This document shows, piece after piece, positions 10,393 to 20,799 of a stretch of 64,000 nt of DNA (positions are counted from its first letter, which is position 1; each line of letters starts with the position of its first letter). The DNA is taken from NCBI GenBank assembly GCA_036245805.1, contig BTRK01000006.1:20554365-20618364 (forward strand), in the 5' to 3' direction. This DNA is from Pristionchus mayeri. Lineage: Eukaryota; Nematoda; Chromadorea; Rhabditida; Neodiplogasteridae. The notes under the pieces were generated by a model that did not search any database, was not told the origin of the DNA, and saw nothing but the letters and a program-made list of their open reading frames with translations. The position numbers were made by a program, and so were the translations under genes.

Positions 10393-12904
10393 ATGTCTCG
10401 TCTCTCTCTCTCCCTCTTTCTCCTCCTTACCACTTGCGTCGCTTGCTCTCAGGATGGCGCCATCAACAAAATCCTCAAGCTTCAGCCGTTCACCCTGAAG
10501 TGAGTCATACGGTGGAATGCCATAGGCTGACTACCGAAGCTGATCAATCGATAACTGAGCTACCGTAACTCTTCAGGACCTCATCCTTCTTCTGTCCCTT
10601 TCCGATTATCGGCCAGCAATGCCCCCGTGGAAACGAGTTCGTCTACTTCGAGTGCTGTGGTGAACTGAACAAGGACTGCTGCCTCAAGATCCAGGTACGG
10701 TACCAGGGAACCATCGTGCAACAGCATGGTACCAGGTCGTACGGTGCATGATCCCGGCAGCTAGAATGAACGGTTGCTTGTTGAAACAGGTTAACTGGAT
10801 GGATGGTTCAGTCCACTTTCAAAGAATTCATGACTGTCTGATACAATGGTGTACTGTAGACAATAATCGATTATATGAATATGAGGCGAATCGTGAGAGA
10901 ATCGACCATTTGAGGGGGGTGGGCCGCGGTAGGAAAAAAATGTGGCCTATCTAACAACAAATTCAAGTATAAGTATTTCAAATGATTCTCTTTCAAACTG
11001 CGTCGTCAGAATTTTGATATCGGTCGTCATCTTCGAGATTCAGAAGGCTAAACTTGGTACTATCACTTTTCGACATTCAAATCGGGACCACTTAAATGAT
11101 CATAACTTGGTTTAAAATGAAGATAGAAGGTCGTTCTTTGTTTAGAATGAAAGCTACCATCATGCTCTACAACACTATCTAGACGGCATCATTCCTGGAC
11201 TTCATCATAGTGAAGGGCTGTCGGGCGGACCAAAAATGACGTATCTTTTGAAATCGGAAAATCTATCTGGGTTTTCATGTTTAAGTTGTAGTCCATACAT
11301 GTGCCTCAGTTCTCGCCAAAAATGAAAGAAATCGGAGTAGGAACAAAAAAAAAGGGCTCACTTGTGTGCGGCGACCCCAAAATGAGTTCTGGATAAAAGT
11401 ACTTCCGTATCTTCAATTGGCATGATTTGGGCTCAAAATCATTCAAAAACATCCAAAACAACATTCTAAGTATCTACTCCTCATATTATAGCTCTTCCAT
11501 TGGTCATAAATGGCAACATGACCGAAAATTTGAAATTCCGTATTTTGATCAATTTCAACAAGCGGGATGGGCCCAAATGCACTAAATGGGTTTCAAATAA
11601 TGTAAATACGTCCCTCGAAACAGCTCAAAATAAAAGGGCTACTGAAAAGAGGAAATTTCACCTGAAGAATCCAAGGAAACATGCAAAACTATGACCGCGG
11701 TTAAAATAGGCATAGAGACTAGGCTAATGGATAGAAATGTAGATCACGATGAGCTGAACATTTCGTCTGAAGAAAGTTAGTCTCTATATTATCGTTGAAG
11801 CATGCTACAGAGCCTAGAAGATGGCCAGAAACGACGGAAAACGGGCCCAGCGGAGCGCTAAATAGAGGGGAAGGAGAGGGAGGTCAGGCTGCGAGAGCGC
11901 CAGACGGTTAGAGCACGCGCTCTCGGGGGATTCTAGCCTATTTCTGACCATCTTCCAGGCTCTGTAGCATGCTTCAACGATAAGATAGAGACTAACTTTC
12001 TTCAGACGAAATGCTCAGCTCATCGTGATCTACATTTCTATCCATTAGCCTAGTTTCTATGCCTATTTTAACCGCGGTCATAGTTTTGCGTGTTTCCTTG
12101 GATTCTTCAGGTGAAATTTCCTCTTTTCAGTAGCCCTTTTTTTTTGAGCTGTTTCGAGGGATGTATTTACATTATTTGAAACCCATTTAGTTCATTTGGG
12201 CCCATCCCGCATGTTGAAATTGCTCAAAATACGGAATTTCAAATTTTCGGTCAGGTGGCCATTTATGACCAATGGAAGAGCTATAACATGGGGGGTAGAT
12301 ACTTAGAATGTTGTTTTGGATGTTTTTGAATGATTTTGAGCCCAAATCAATTGAAGATACGGAAGTACTTTTATCCAGAACTCATTTTGGGGTCGCCGCA
12401 CACAAGTGAGCCCTTTTTTTTTGTTCCTACTCCGATTTCTTAAAATTTGCTTTCATTCTAAACAAAGAACGACCTTCTATCTTCATTTTAAACGAAGTTA
12501 TGATCATTTAAGTGGTCCCGATTTGAATGTCAAAAAGTGATAGTACCAAGTTTAGCCTTCTGAATCTCGAAGATGACGACCGATATCAAAATTCTGACGA
12601 CGCAGTTTGAAAGAGCATCATTTGAAATACTTATACATGAATTTGTTGTTAGATAGGTCACATTTTTTTCCAACCGCCGCGGCGTGGTCGATTCTCTCGC
12701 GATTCCTCTCATATATTTATACTGCAATCATTGACATCTCGATTTGAGGACTGGGTGACGATCCTTCTCTCCTTCTTCTTCGCTCTCATCGTCATCGTCA
12801 TCGGGTCTCTTGTCTACTGCTGCTTCTCATGCTGCTTTTCCAATATTGTGATTGGGAGTAGTAATCGATTTTTTTCGTACCGAAAACGTGGAGATCTCGA
12901 ATAG
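10393..12904 (+). CDS. Small Cys-rich single-pass membrane protein
   Basis: Exon 1 (10393-10499) starts with a signal peptide (MSRLSLSLFLLLTTCVAC). Exon 2 (10577-10694) is cysteine-rich (FFCPFPIIGQQCPRG, ECCGELNKDCCLKIQ). Both join in phase. The third exon, 12749-12904, gives DWVTILLSFFFALIVIVIG followed by a CC/CSCC cluster and stops at TAG. The layout (signal peptide, CC-rich ectodomain, one TM, juxtamembrane Cys cluster) resembles small nematode membrane proteins with shisa-like organisation; I cannot name the family with certainty. The acceptor of the third exon (GATTTGAG) is poor. The intron 10695-12748 is occupied by a large foldback element. A tandem copy of the TM exon follows at 12907-13011. 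Confidence 0.68.
10872..12722. mobile_element. Large foldback element, family 2, inside an intron
   Basis: Inverted arms about 10872-11832 and 11941-12722 surround a roughly 110-bp purine-rich loop. Both ends read TATA..., then GAATCG(T/C)GAGAGAATCGACC. The left arm has about 190 bp (roughly 11150-11340) that the right arm lacks, so the arms have diverged by deletion. It has no transposase frame. Target duplication was not resolved. Confidence 0.8.
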
Positions 12905-12906
12905 TC

Positions 12907-13011
12907 GTCTGGGTGACGATTCTTCTCACCTTCTTCTTCGCCCTCATCATCATCGTCATAGGTTCAATTGTCTGCTGCTGCATCTCCTGCTGCGTTTCCT
13001 GTTTCGCCTAA
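12907..13011 (+). CDS. Duplicated terminal TM exon
   Basis: Near-repeat of the exon at 12749: reads VWVTILLTFFFALIIIVIG, then a Cys cluster ending SCCVSCFA and TAA. This is the cleaner C terminus of the two. However, the only nearby acceptor (GAATAG at 12899-12904) leaves it two bases out of phase with exon 2. It may be an alternative last exon or the remnant of a local duplication of about 165 bp. Confidence 0.5.
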   Translation, partial: VWVTILLTFFFALIIIVIGSIVCCCISCCVSCFA

Positions 13012-13474
13012 TTCGATTACCGTAACCCGATCCTTCCGTATGAGACCCGAAGTTGTACGATCGGTCTAGCACCTATTTCGTTCCATAGTCTATCATTTCT
13101 ATGGCACTTTTTAAAATAATCAAATCCATCGCTCTTTCGAATCATTCATTTATTGAAGTTTCACAACATTTTACTCTATAATTCAATTGTTTCTTTCTCT
13201 ATCAGCGTCTATTCTCCATCAAATCCAAGTTGACTGGTATCTATATTGTCCTGGAAGTAAAGAATTTGGCACAATTTCACTTTCGACTTTGTCCAATGGA
13301 ATCTTATGAATATGGGATACTCTAGCATCCCCTTTGGCACAATGGATCTTCTAATAGCGTCATAAACGACCTTGTGGCACTTGTAACCTGTCCTCGATGG
13401 AAAACCGAATTCTCAATACCAGAAGGGATGAGTTACAATCAGTTTATACGGCGCTTCCGATGTCTCGTCGAAGG

Positions 13475-13482
13475 TATATAAG
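13475..13482 (+). promoter_or_regulatory. TATA box of the Ulp1-type protease gene
   Basis: GTATATAAGAAGTCC sits 47-54 bp before the ATG at 13529 and is followed by an initiator-like TCATTCACT. It argues for the start at 13529 rather than the in-frame ATG at 13397, which lies upstream of it. Confidence 0.55.
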
Positions 13483-13528
13483 AAGTCCATATCATTCACT
13501 CGAGTTACCATTCTTATCTCACTCACCA

Positions 13529-15570
13529 ATGATCTCTCCCGATCACTTTTCTCTCTTCTCTCGAACTTCTTCTCTTCCTATACTCGACTTCAATGAAGTC
13601 GCGCACTTCTTCAATAATCTCAATAATGGTGAGTTGACTCTTCCTTCTCTTCTTCATCCACATCTCCTTCATTCAGTTCCTTCCTTCTCGAATACTCCTC
13701 TCGATCCTTCACTGGCTCATTATCTGAATCCTGACGATGATGCATCGTTCCTTAACTCTTTCTTCGGTGAGTTGTCTACTCGATCTCTCCTTCATTCATC
13801 ACTTCTTCTTTCAGTAACTCCTCTCTCTTTCACCCTCCACTCTTTTCATTCTTCTTCTTCCCTTCACCCCCAATCTGAGTATCGAAAGAGGAAGACCCAT
13901 AATGAATTCAGCTTTGAAGAGGTAAATCATTCACTCAAAAGAGTACTAAATTGTACTTCGAAGTCTTTTCTTAGTTAATTTGGTTCTTTTCAGATCGATA
14001 ATTGCAAAAGACAACGATTGTCGCTTACCCTTCTCGCAGAAGGTCCCTCTCCCCCTCAACCTGCTGTCATTCCTCGTGCCATTCCTCCTCCTCCAGCAAA
14101 TGTAAGCCTTTTTATCACATAGTAAATGCAAAAGTATCTAGGATCATCTCAATTTTGATTTCTCAAATAATGCTATTCTCAGGATCCTCTCCCTCAGATC
14201 TCGATCTCCCATGTGGACTCCGATGCTGCCGAGATTGTGAACCACTTCAAGTATGTTTGTTGTCCTATTCAAATCGTCATTTTCGAAAAACAAACTTGGC
14301 CTTAAATATGATCACAAATGTATTGCAGTTCAGTGAGGGCAGTTGGCAACAAGGGCGAATACGTGAATGTTCTTACCGGTATGTATTGTTTTGTTCTCTG
14401 GAGTTATGAGGACAATCGACAAAAGGAAGTAGAGATTTTGCTTCAAATTTGAAGAAACTTAACCTCATTTTTATGAGATTTATGTTCAGAAAATCGAGAT
14501 TTATGTTCAAAAAAATAACCTCACTCGATCTATCTCTCGGAGGATTGTCTTCATGCCGTTGTGAAGGTTGTCTGTTGCAAGGATCGTGCCCTCATGTCGG
14601 GAATCAGAATCGGAGAATTCGGAACTGTGGACGATCTCCAGACGACGAGTCTCAGAAGGGATGGAGGCAAACTCAATGATCCTGTAAGTATTTTGTGCTT
14701 TGGGAGAATGACTTCGATTATCCTCTTCGAACGATGGCCTTGAAAATATTCATTGAAGGTTTTGGAATCATTCTTGGCTCTCCTCTCTTCGGCTGGTGAT
14801 TCTATTCCAGTGAAGGTAAGGAGATTTATAAAATTATAATAAATAAATAGGATGAGATAATCCGGGTAAATTGCACAATTCCAGGTCCATTTCAATAACG
14901 ATTTCTATAGCTCCGTGAAAAGAAGACATGCGTGCCTCAACAATAGCAAGTTCGCCAACAAGAATTCAATTGGGCGACTAAGGAAATACTTCGATAAAAC
15001 ATTCAAAGAGGTTAGTGCCTTGGAGTCATTAGGTGATATGCATACTGTAAATGTTGTATCTGTGAACATTTACATAATCTTTTGATTATCGTTTATAAAA
15101 AAAACTCTTCACAGGTGGTCGATTCGAAGTCCCGCTACCTCTTCGTGCCTCTCTTTCTACCGGAAATCGAGCACTGGACACTCGCAGCAGTCGATTTCAA
15201 GGAGTCGAAGCTCCTCTATCTCGATTCCTACATGAGTTGCAGCAATAGGAAGTATCGACAAGAGAAAATCAACCCGATTCTCGCCGTTCTCAAGGTAAAA
15301 ATTTTGTTGGAGTGACTGAGAATGAACAGTGATTGGCAGATTCATAAAGAGACCGGGGGCTTGGAGTTTCTATTTGGTCCAAATATGACTGTGGAAGTTC
15401 TGGAATCAACCCAGCAACATCCCCGCTCAAAGGATTGCGGAGTCCACTTGCTGTTCAATTGTCTTTGCCTCTCACACGATCTTCCCCCTCTCTACCCCCT
15501 ACAGGCAATCGCCTATATGAGATACCGATTAGTATATCAGTTACTGAAAGGAGACCTCGGGGAACATTGA
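13529..15570 (+). CDS. Ulp1-family (C48) cysteine protease, likely deSUMOylase
   Basis: Eleven exons join in phase: 13529-13628, 13677-13766, 13815-13921, 13994-14101, 14183-14250, 14329-14362, 14543-14683, 14759-14815, 14885-15010, 15115-15294, 15340-15570. The N-terminal third is Ser/His/Pro-rich and probably disordered. The C-terminal part is a Ulp1 fold with RIGEF and KLNDP before the core, the catalytic His in EHWTLAAVDF, Asp in LLYLDSYM, the oxyanion Gln in ESTQQHP and the nucleophile in SKDCGVHLLFNC. All four are present, so the enzyme should be active on SUMO or a related modifier. Acceptors at 14542 (CTCGGAG) and 14758 (CATTGAAG) are weak, and the donor at 14363 was chosen to keep phase. 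An ATTAAA signal follows at 15624. Introns 1 and 2 are each 48 bp and open in frame. Confidence 0.86.
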
Positions 15571-15639
15571 TAAGATATTCATGTACTTTTATCTTGCCAT
15601 ATGTATCATGTTTTGTACTCTCGATTAAATAATAATTGC

Positions 15640-16030
15640 AAAAGAACGTGACTGATGATGTGATCTGCAAACAAACATCAAAAAGAAAGTATACATCACA
15701 ATCTAATCGCTGTATAGTATTGCCAATGGCCATTAAACTTGAGCTAATTCCAGATTTATTTCTCGTATTATCTCCCAGGCTCATAGATAAAGTATAATTA
15801 GCGCCAATGAGCCCAACATGGAAAACAGTTTTGGCGATAATTGACACGGTGAAAGGGTAGAATCCTTTTTAGATAAATAGGCGTCTGATCCAATGAACGA
15901 GGGGAGTAAAGAGGAAAAAACAGACAAATGAAGAGGAAATGCGAGCAGTGAACCATTGTCATTCATCCTTCACCACCCATTCTGTCCCTCTTCGTTTGTA
16001 TTGTAAATGAACAAGGTAGTTTTGAAAAAT
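15640..16030. other. Intergenic stretch, no supported feature
   Basis: Between the protease 3' end and unit D. Open frames on the minus strand here are short and have no supporting motif. Confidence 0.5.
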
Positions 16031-16870
16031 GCACATTTATTCAATAGGCACCATCCATCTCTCAGCTTGTTGCTCTCCTCGTAGTAAATATATCCACACG
16101 TATCTAAAAGATCCTTGCATACAATAATTTATTTTTAAAAGCAAAATTCAAAAGGTAGAATGATGTGAATATAAGCCAAATTCAGAATACGCCTTGCCAA
16201 GAAGTTTTCGTCTAATTCGTAACAAATTAGTAAATAATCGTTCTAAGAAGGTATGTGCTTACTTGAAAATGTCGGTTTTGTTGACCTTCGACGGGTGTTT
16301 GAACGGATGCTCTGAAGAGTGTTATAGAAAAAATCAATGCGGGGAATAACTGACATTCAGAAGAAGATTCGACGGAATTCTCTCGTCGATGACGTCAATC
16401 TGCTGAAATGTCGTAACGGAATTGAGAGTAGAGTGTGAGTTTTAATCGAAAGAATAGTGGAGCGAACCTATTTGGCTTCCATCATTTTACCTGAAGCTCC
16501 AACAATTCCAGAAGTTGTAAAAACTTGAATTTGAACATATCTTGAAATTGTTCTCTACACCCGAGTGATTCTGAGATCGTGTAAAGATCTGAAAAGGAAA
16601 GATTTTTAGAGTATTTCAGAATTAGAAATATGATGAAATATCATAGAGCAATGGAATGTGGCATTCAATGAGCAAAATATCCATTATTAATGTAAAAGTA
16701 GGGAATGAAAGGCATAGCCTGTCTCTCCTATCGTACTACTGCAACCACTCCCCGATACTCCGCCCATGCAGCAGGAGAGGGGACGGAAAGTGGCAGTCGT
16801 TGTCATGGGAGGAGAGAAAGAGATAGAGTGATAGTGAAAGAGAGTAGGTTGTGAGAGAGGGCAGAGATGT
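16030..16870 (-). CDS. Repeated unit D, minus strand, unassigned protein
   Basis: The best resolved of the five units. The conserved block at 16780-16835 reads MTTTATFRPLS. An exon after CTTTTTCAG near 16590 reads LYTISESLGCREQFQD, then MFKFKFLQLLELLELQ, and ends at GTAAAA. The next exon, QIDVIDERIPSNLLLN (about 16360-16407), ends at GTCAGT, followed by one at about 16266-16313 ending at GTAAGC. A last exon near 16065-16090 ends IFTTRRATS, homologous to the end of unit B. Poly(A) signal AATAAA (minus) is at 16036. The leucine-rich helical stretch is the only notable property. No family is recognised. Confidence 0.45.
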
Positions 16871-17119
16871 GATGGGGAGAGATAGACACTCTCGATAACA
16901 CCAAATTCAGTCCTTTCCCGCTCTGAACGAATTTCGCTCTTTGCATTATTTCTTTATTACTCACTTTTCTGCATTCCTCGTCCAACAGTTTATTCCAGGA
17001 TTTTACACATCCTCAAAAATTGTTTCATCATATTTCTCCAGCAAAGACTTATTTCAAGAAAGGAAAAATCTGCCACAACAAGAGGTGATAAGTAAATTTA
17101 GGATGAAAGCTCATTGTTG

Positions 17120-17500
17120 CAGGTTTGAGCGAGTCCAGTGCCTCTTGGTGCGTAGGCATAATCGTGTTGAGAACATGCTTCCAAAGTCGACAGTTTCCGG
17201 AAAGTGAGAAAATGTTCATGGAGAGGTTAAACGACTCTTCTTTTCAGGGACGAGCAATTTCATCTTCATCACTTTCTCCGTGATATAGCGATGCCTTGTG
17301 GTATGAAAATGTCAATTATTTCATCATATCTCAATATAGTACTATCCCGTCTATTAGGAAGAAGTTCGAGAAGAGATATGGGACTGAGACTCTCTCATTT
17401 CAGGCCACTACATCTGTTCCATTCTGATGCAGCGCGATATGTCCTGGAGATCCTGAAGCTTCGGAGTCGGTTTAGGGACACCGCTGTAATTCTCATTTAA
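17120..17500 (+). CDS. Divergent plus-strand partner of unit D, unassigned
   Basis: Exon about 17125-17202 (starts after TTGCAG, reads FERVQCLLVRRHNRVEN) joins through a GTGAGA...TTTTCAG intron to an exon beginning 17250 (KDEQFHLHHFLRDIAMPCG). This either continues open to a TAA at 17498-17500 or is spliced again (GTATGA...TTTCAG) to a short end. There are no matches to known domains. Its position across the conserved block mirrors the partners of units B and C, but the protein is not clearly related to theirs. Confidence 0.4.
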
Positions 17501-17524
17501 TTGTTTTCTTTATTGTCGGATGAA

Positions 17525-17740
17525 TTAATTTAAAGAACTTGCATCGATTTCATTGCAAGGTTTCATAAAGGCATCGATAAGTTCGAGGAGAAAGAAGAGA
17601 GGGAAAAGGAAGATCGAAGCTCCAATAAGAATAGAAATGAAGCCCCTCAGGTAGAAGGGGATGGAGCGAGCTCCCCCTTTAGACCATTCGTCTGCAGGCT
17701 GGAATTGGGCGAGAGAGGTGGAAGGAAATACAAATAACAA
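17525..17740 (-). CDS. Possible small single-pass membrane protein
   Basis: A 71-codon frame with one strong hydrophobic segment (FISILIGASIFLFPLFFLLELI region, about residues 34-55). There is no conserved motif, splice signal or promoter to prove it, and it sits between units D and E. Chance is a real alternative. Confidence 0.25.
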   Translation of the reverse strand: MLFVFPSTSLAQFQPADEWSKGGARSIPFYLRGFISILIGASIFLFPLFFLLELIDAFMKPCNEIDASSLN

Positions 17741-17814
17741 AGAGAGAAATATTCATGATGTGGGAACTTCTTTCCTTCATTGTGCAATTTGTCCTGGGTA
17801 AAAACAAGAAATTT

Positions 17815-18600
17815 AAAATAAATATTTATTCGATAAATCCACTTTCTTCCTTGTCTTCCTTTCTTGAGACAGACTGCTGCTTCTTGGCCTTTTCATCTCA
17901 TGGTTCTGTAAAATCGAGGACGTCCAACGTTATTTTTAACAAATTCTAGATGAAATCGGTAAAAGTGTAACACAAATAATTTTTAGCTAAAAGGAAGAGA
18001 TAAATGGGGCATAACTGGCCTCTGATGGTCGTTGTAGTTGATCCCCTCGCTGAAGCCGTCGATGTACTGCAATGGAACATGTCCATTGATCCCATTCAGT
18101 GACAGCTGAGAGCCAGAATCAATAGCAAGAGTTGAGACGAACCTTGTTATTGTCCAATCTTGATGTTATTGGTAGGATTGGGAGACTGACTGTGAGTCGC
18201 AATTAATTCCAGATGGATTCAGTTAGTTATTGAGATCATTTTCACTCTGAGACTACGAGATCATGTAGAGATCTGAATTCTATAGATTAACTGAGAATCA
18301 CGATGAAGTGAGTAAAAAGATAAATTCAATTAGTAGGATGAGAATAGTAAACGATTCGGACTTGCAAAAAATCAAAGCTGCACCGGTTTCTCGGTCGTCA
18401 ATATACATAGACAATACACCCCCACGACCTCTCCTTCCAACCCCCTTTAATGCTCCAAGATTCATAGCTCCCTCCTAGGGTTTTCATCGAAAGAGGGAGG
18501 GGAGGAGGCGACAAGTGGCAGTCGTTTCCATGGAAGCAGAGAAAGAGATAGAGTGATAGCGAAAGAGAGTAGGAAACGAGTGAAGGCAGAGAGTCTAGGG
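17815..18600 (-). pseudogene. Repeated unit E, minus strand, degenerate
   Basis: The fifth unit. Its conserved block at 18495-18545 reads METTATCRLLPSLF and then an early TGA. The exon that in other units starts ag|AT..TACA(C/T)GATCTC is present near 18265 but hits a stop within a few codons. A tail piece near 17880-17920 and an AATAAA (minus, 17820) mark the 3' end. It probably no longer encodes protein. Confidence 0.4.
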
Positions 18601-19690
18601 CAAGAGAATCCTTCTTCATCACCTCTTCCCCCCTTTTCCTTTCTCGTTCAGTCATATTCTGCTCTCTCCTAACATTCGTCGACTAGCACCGTTAGCTGTA
18701 GAATTCGGGATTTTTCTGTGTATTTCCTTCATACTTCATTCAATTTATTGTTCATTTACTTCGTTTTTCAGTCAATAGTTGCGAGAGCATTCATTAATTG
18801 GTATTTGTGTGCTGTCTGTCTTTCAACCAATTGTGACATTCTATAATTGCAGTTTTCTAAATAAACACACTGCTCCCTCAATTCGAAAGGAGCGAATAAC
18901 AATGGGGTAATGATATTATTTAAAGGTATGTTGCATTTGGAAGAATAATTAATGAGTCGAGTGTATAGTGGAAGGTGGTCCGATTGCAGGAAACTGGAGG
19001 CAGAATGCTCATCGTTAACTCGTGGACCGCAAACACGTTGAAGAGACCAGAAAAAAGTGAGCCAATCATTGTGATCTTATTCACTCGTGTATTTGAAGAA
19101 AATGTCGATTAATATCTGAAGACGGAACAATCGTCGAGGACAAGATTGTTGGAGCGCTCGGCTCAATTTTCATTGTTGTAAATATTTTTCAAATAAAAAT
19201 TTTAAAACAAATAGTTTCATCGTTGCGGCCTTCATGTCGGACCTAGTGGGAAGAGAGGATCAATATAGTAAGGCAAAGCAAAATTGATAAAGAACCAGTT
19301 AATAGATGTTTAAAATATGTGGGCAAATGAGAGGAGAATATCGAGGCAAGTGAATCCAACAATAAAATTGCATCTTTCTGAGAAAAGCTTCTTCGGGCGT
19401 AGTCTTCGTTCATACAACAATTTTATCGTTTATCCTTTCGTCAAATTTGGTTGAGATTCTAACTCATTTTTGTATTCCTTTAGCGGCTTACCAATAAGCA
19501 CGAGAGAGAAGTGTACTTTCGATATCAAGCAACTCCTTCGTCCCTATTTCTACCCCCCCCCCCCCCCTATTCCCTTTCTCTCGTCTCCATCATTTCTTAC
19601 GTGTTTGTAGTATCTCTATCTGTCATGCTCTGGGTTCTCCTCTCATTCGATGACTACAATCCTCGTGCTCACATCATACTCTGACTATAC
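18600..19690. other. Intergenic stretch with a 15-C run
   Basis: No gene is supported. The only notable sequence is a homopolymer of 15 cytosines at 19553-19567. Confidence 0.5.
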
Positions 19691-19699
19691 TCCACTCAG

Positions 19700-19705
19700 T
19701 TTATT
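19700..19705 (-). terminator. Poly(A) signal of the smaller glycine-rich gene
   Basis: TTTATT on the plus strand is AATAAA on the minus strand, about 18 bases after the TAA stop. Confidence 0.6.
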
Positions 19706-19722
19706 CGAGCCTCGGTTGATTG

Positions 19723-20706
19723 TTAGTGGGGGAAGTATGCGGAGGTCGTTCCTCCTGTGGGTCCTCCGCAGTAGAAAGACTGCACGGCAGGTTTGGGGGC
19801 AGCGCTTCCTGAAAAAAAATCAGTTAACGATGCAGCATCGTACAGTATCTACCTCCTCCTCCTCCACCACCGAAGTAAGCAGAGTTTGTTCCTCCGGGTA
19901 CTCCTTGGTAGTGGAATGACTGGACGGCAGGTCCTCCAGTTTGTTGGGGGGCACCTTATAAGATCAATCACCGATGAACTGCCTACAGTACCCACCTCCA
20001 CCGACTCCGCCACCAAAGTAAGCCGAGGCAGCTCCTCCCCCTCCGTGACCTCCGACGTATCCCAAAGTCGTTCCACCCATGGTTGGGGCGTAACTTCCCA
20101 ACGATGGAGGCGGGCCTCCCATCGACGGTGCGTAGCTTCCCATCTGGGTTGTATCGATAGCAGTCATTGTCGATGCTAAACCTACAATTGTACTAGATCT
20201 CTCTCTATCTCTCATTGCTCCACAGTTACATCTTAGCACGAGTCATTACTCCCCAGATCCACTCCCACTCAGACAGCATAAACTCACGTGTAGGTTGTGT
20301 GGTTCCCCCACCATTGTTCGGTGAGGCACCCGGTCCGAAGTATGCCGAGGTGTTTCCTCCTCCTGCACAACCTCCATAGTATCCAGAGTTCGTCCCCCCT
20401 CCTCCGCCTTAAATAGGAAAATTTGTAAAAAAATAGGTTGTATAAAGTGTTCCGTCTTTAGCATATTATAAATTGCGAGGAACATTTTTCTGATCGCATC
20501 CATGTCAAATAGCGGCATAATTTGCTCAGTTACCAGCCGGCGGCACAGCATCTTGCAAAATTCAAATAATGGAGAAACATCGTGCCTGGTGCCTTTGATC
20601 CTCCTCCTCCTCCTCCTCCTCCTCCTCCGGAGGGATTACTTCCCCAACAGTATGCAGACGCGGCTCCAGGAGCAGGAGCTCCAGCTCCGAAGTACACTGA
20701 CGACAT
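19723..20706 (-). CDS. Glycine-rich YFG-repeat protein, SSQ-like (smaller paralog)
   Basis: Five exons in transcript order: 20706-20586, 20407-20288, 20175-19996, 19954-19853, 19808-19723; 202 residues. All introns are phase 1, as in the larger paralog at 38990-40706, with which it shares start (M-S/T-S-x-YFG), exon order and end. It has repeated SAYFG/SGYYG motifs, Gly runs and one copy of PSTMTAI. I recall the C. elegans sperm-specific SSQ proteins as having the same SAYFG and STMTA(I/V)GGAP repeats; that link is from memory, not from a search. The first intron would need a GC donor (CCAG|GCACGA), where the paralog has GT. If it is not spliced, the frame ends soon after. A TATA box lies upstream. 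Confidence 0.78.
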
Positions 20707-20765
20707 CGTCGAAGAAGAAAAGACGAGTGACGAGTGATGCGTGACTGGAAGACCAATTTTCCGTT

Positions 20766-20773
20766 CTTTTATA
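20766..20773 (-). promoter_or_regulatory. TATA box of the smaller glycine-rich gene
   Basis: TATAAAAG on the minus strand, about 60 bp before the ATG at 20706. Confidence 0.6.
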
Positions 20774-20799
20774 CCCCCACCCACAATCTCATCCCCAGT

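Noticed and set aside
13397..13528. Upstream in-frame ATG (13397) as start of the protease
   Set aside because: A TATA box with initiator-like sequence lies between it and the ATG at 13529, which is the better start.
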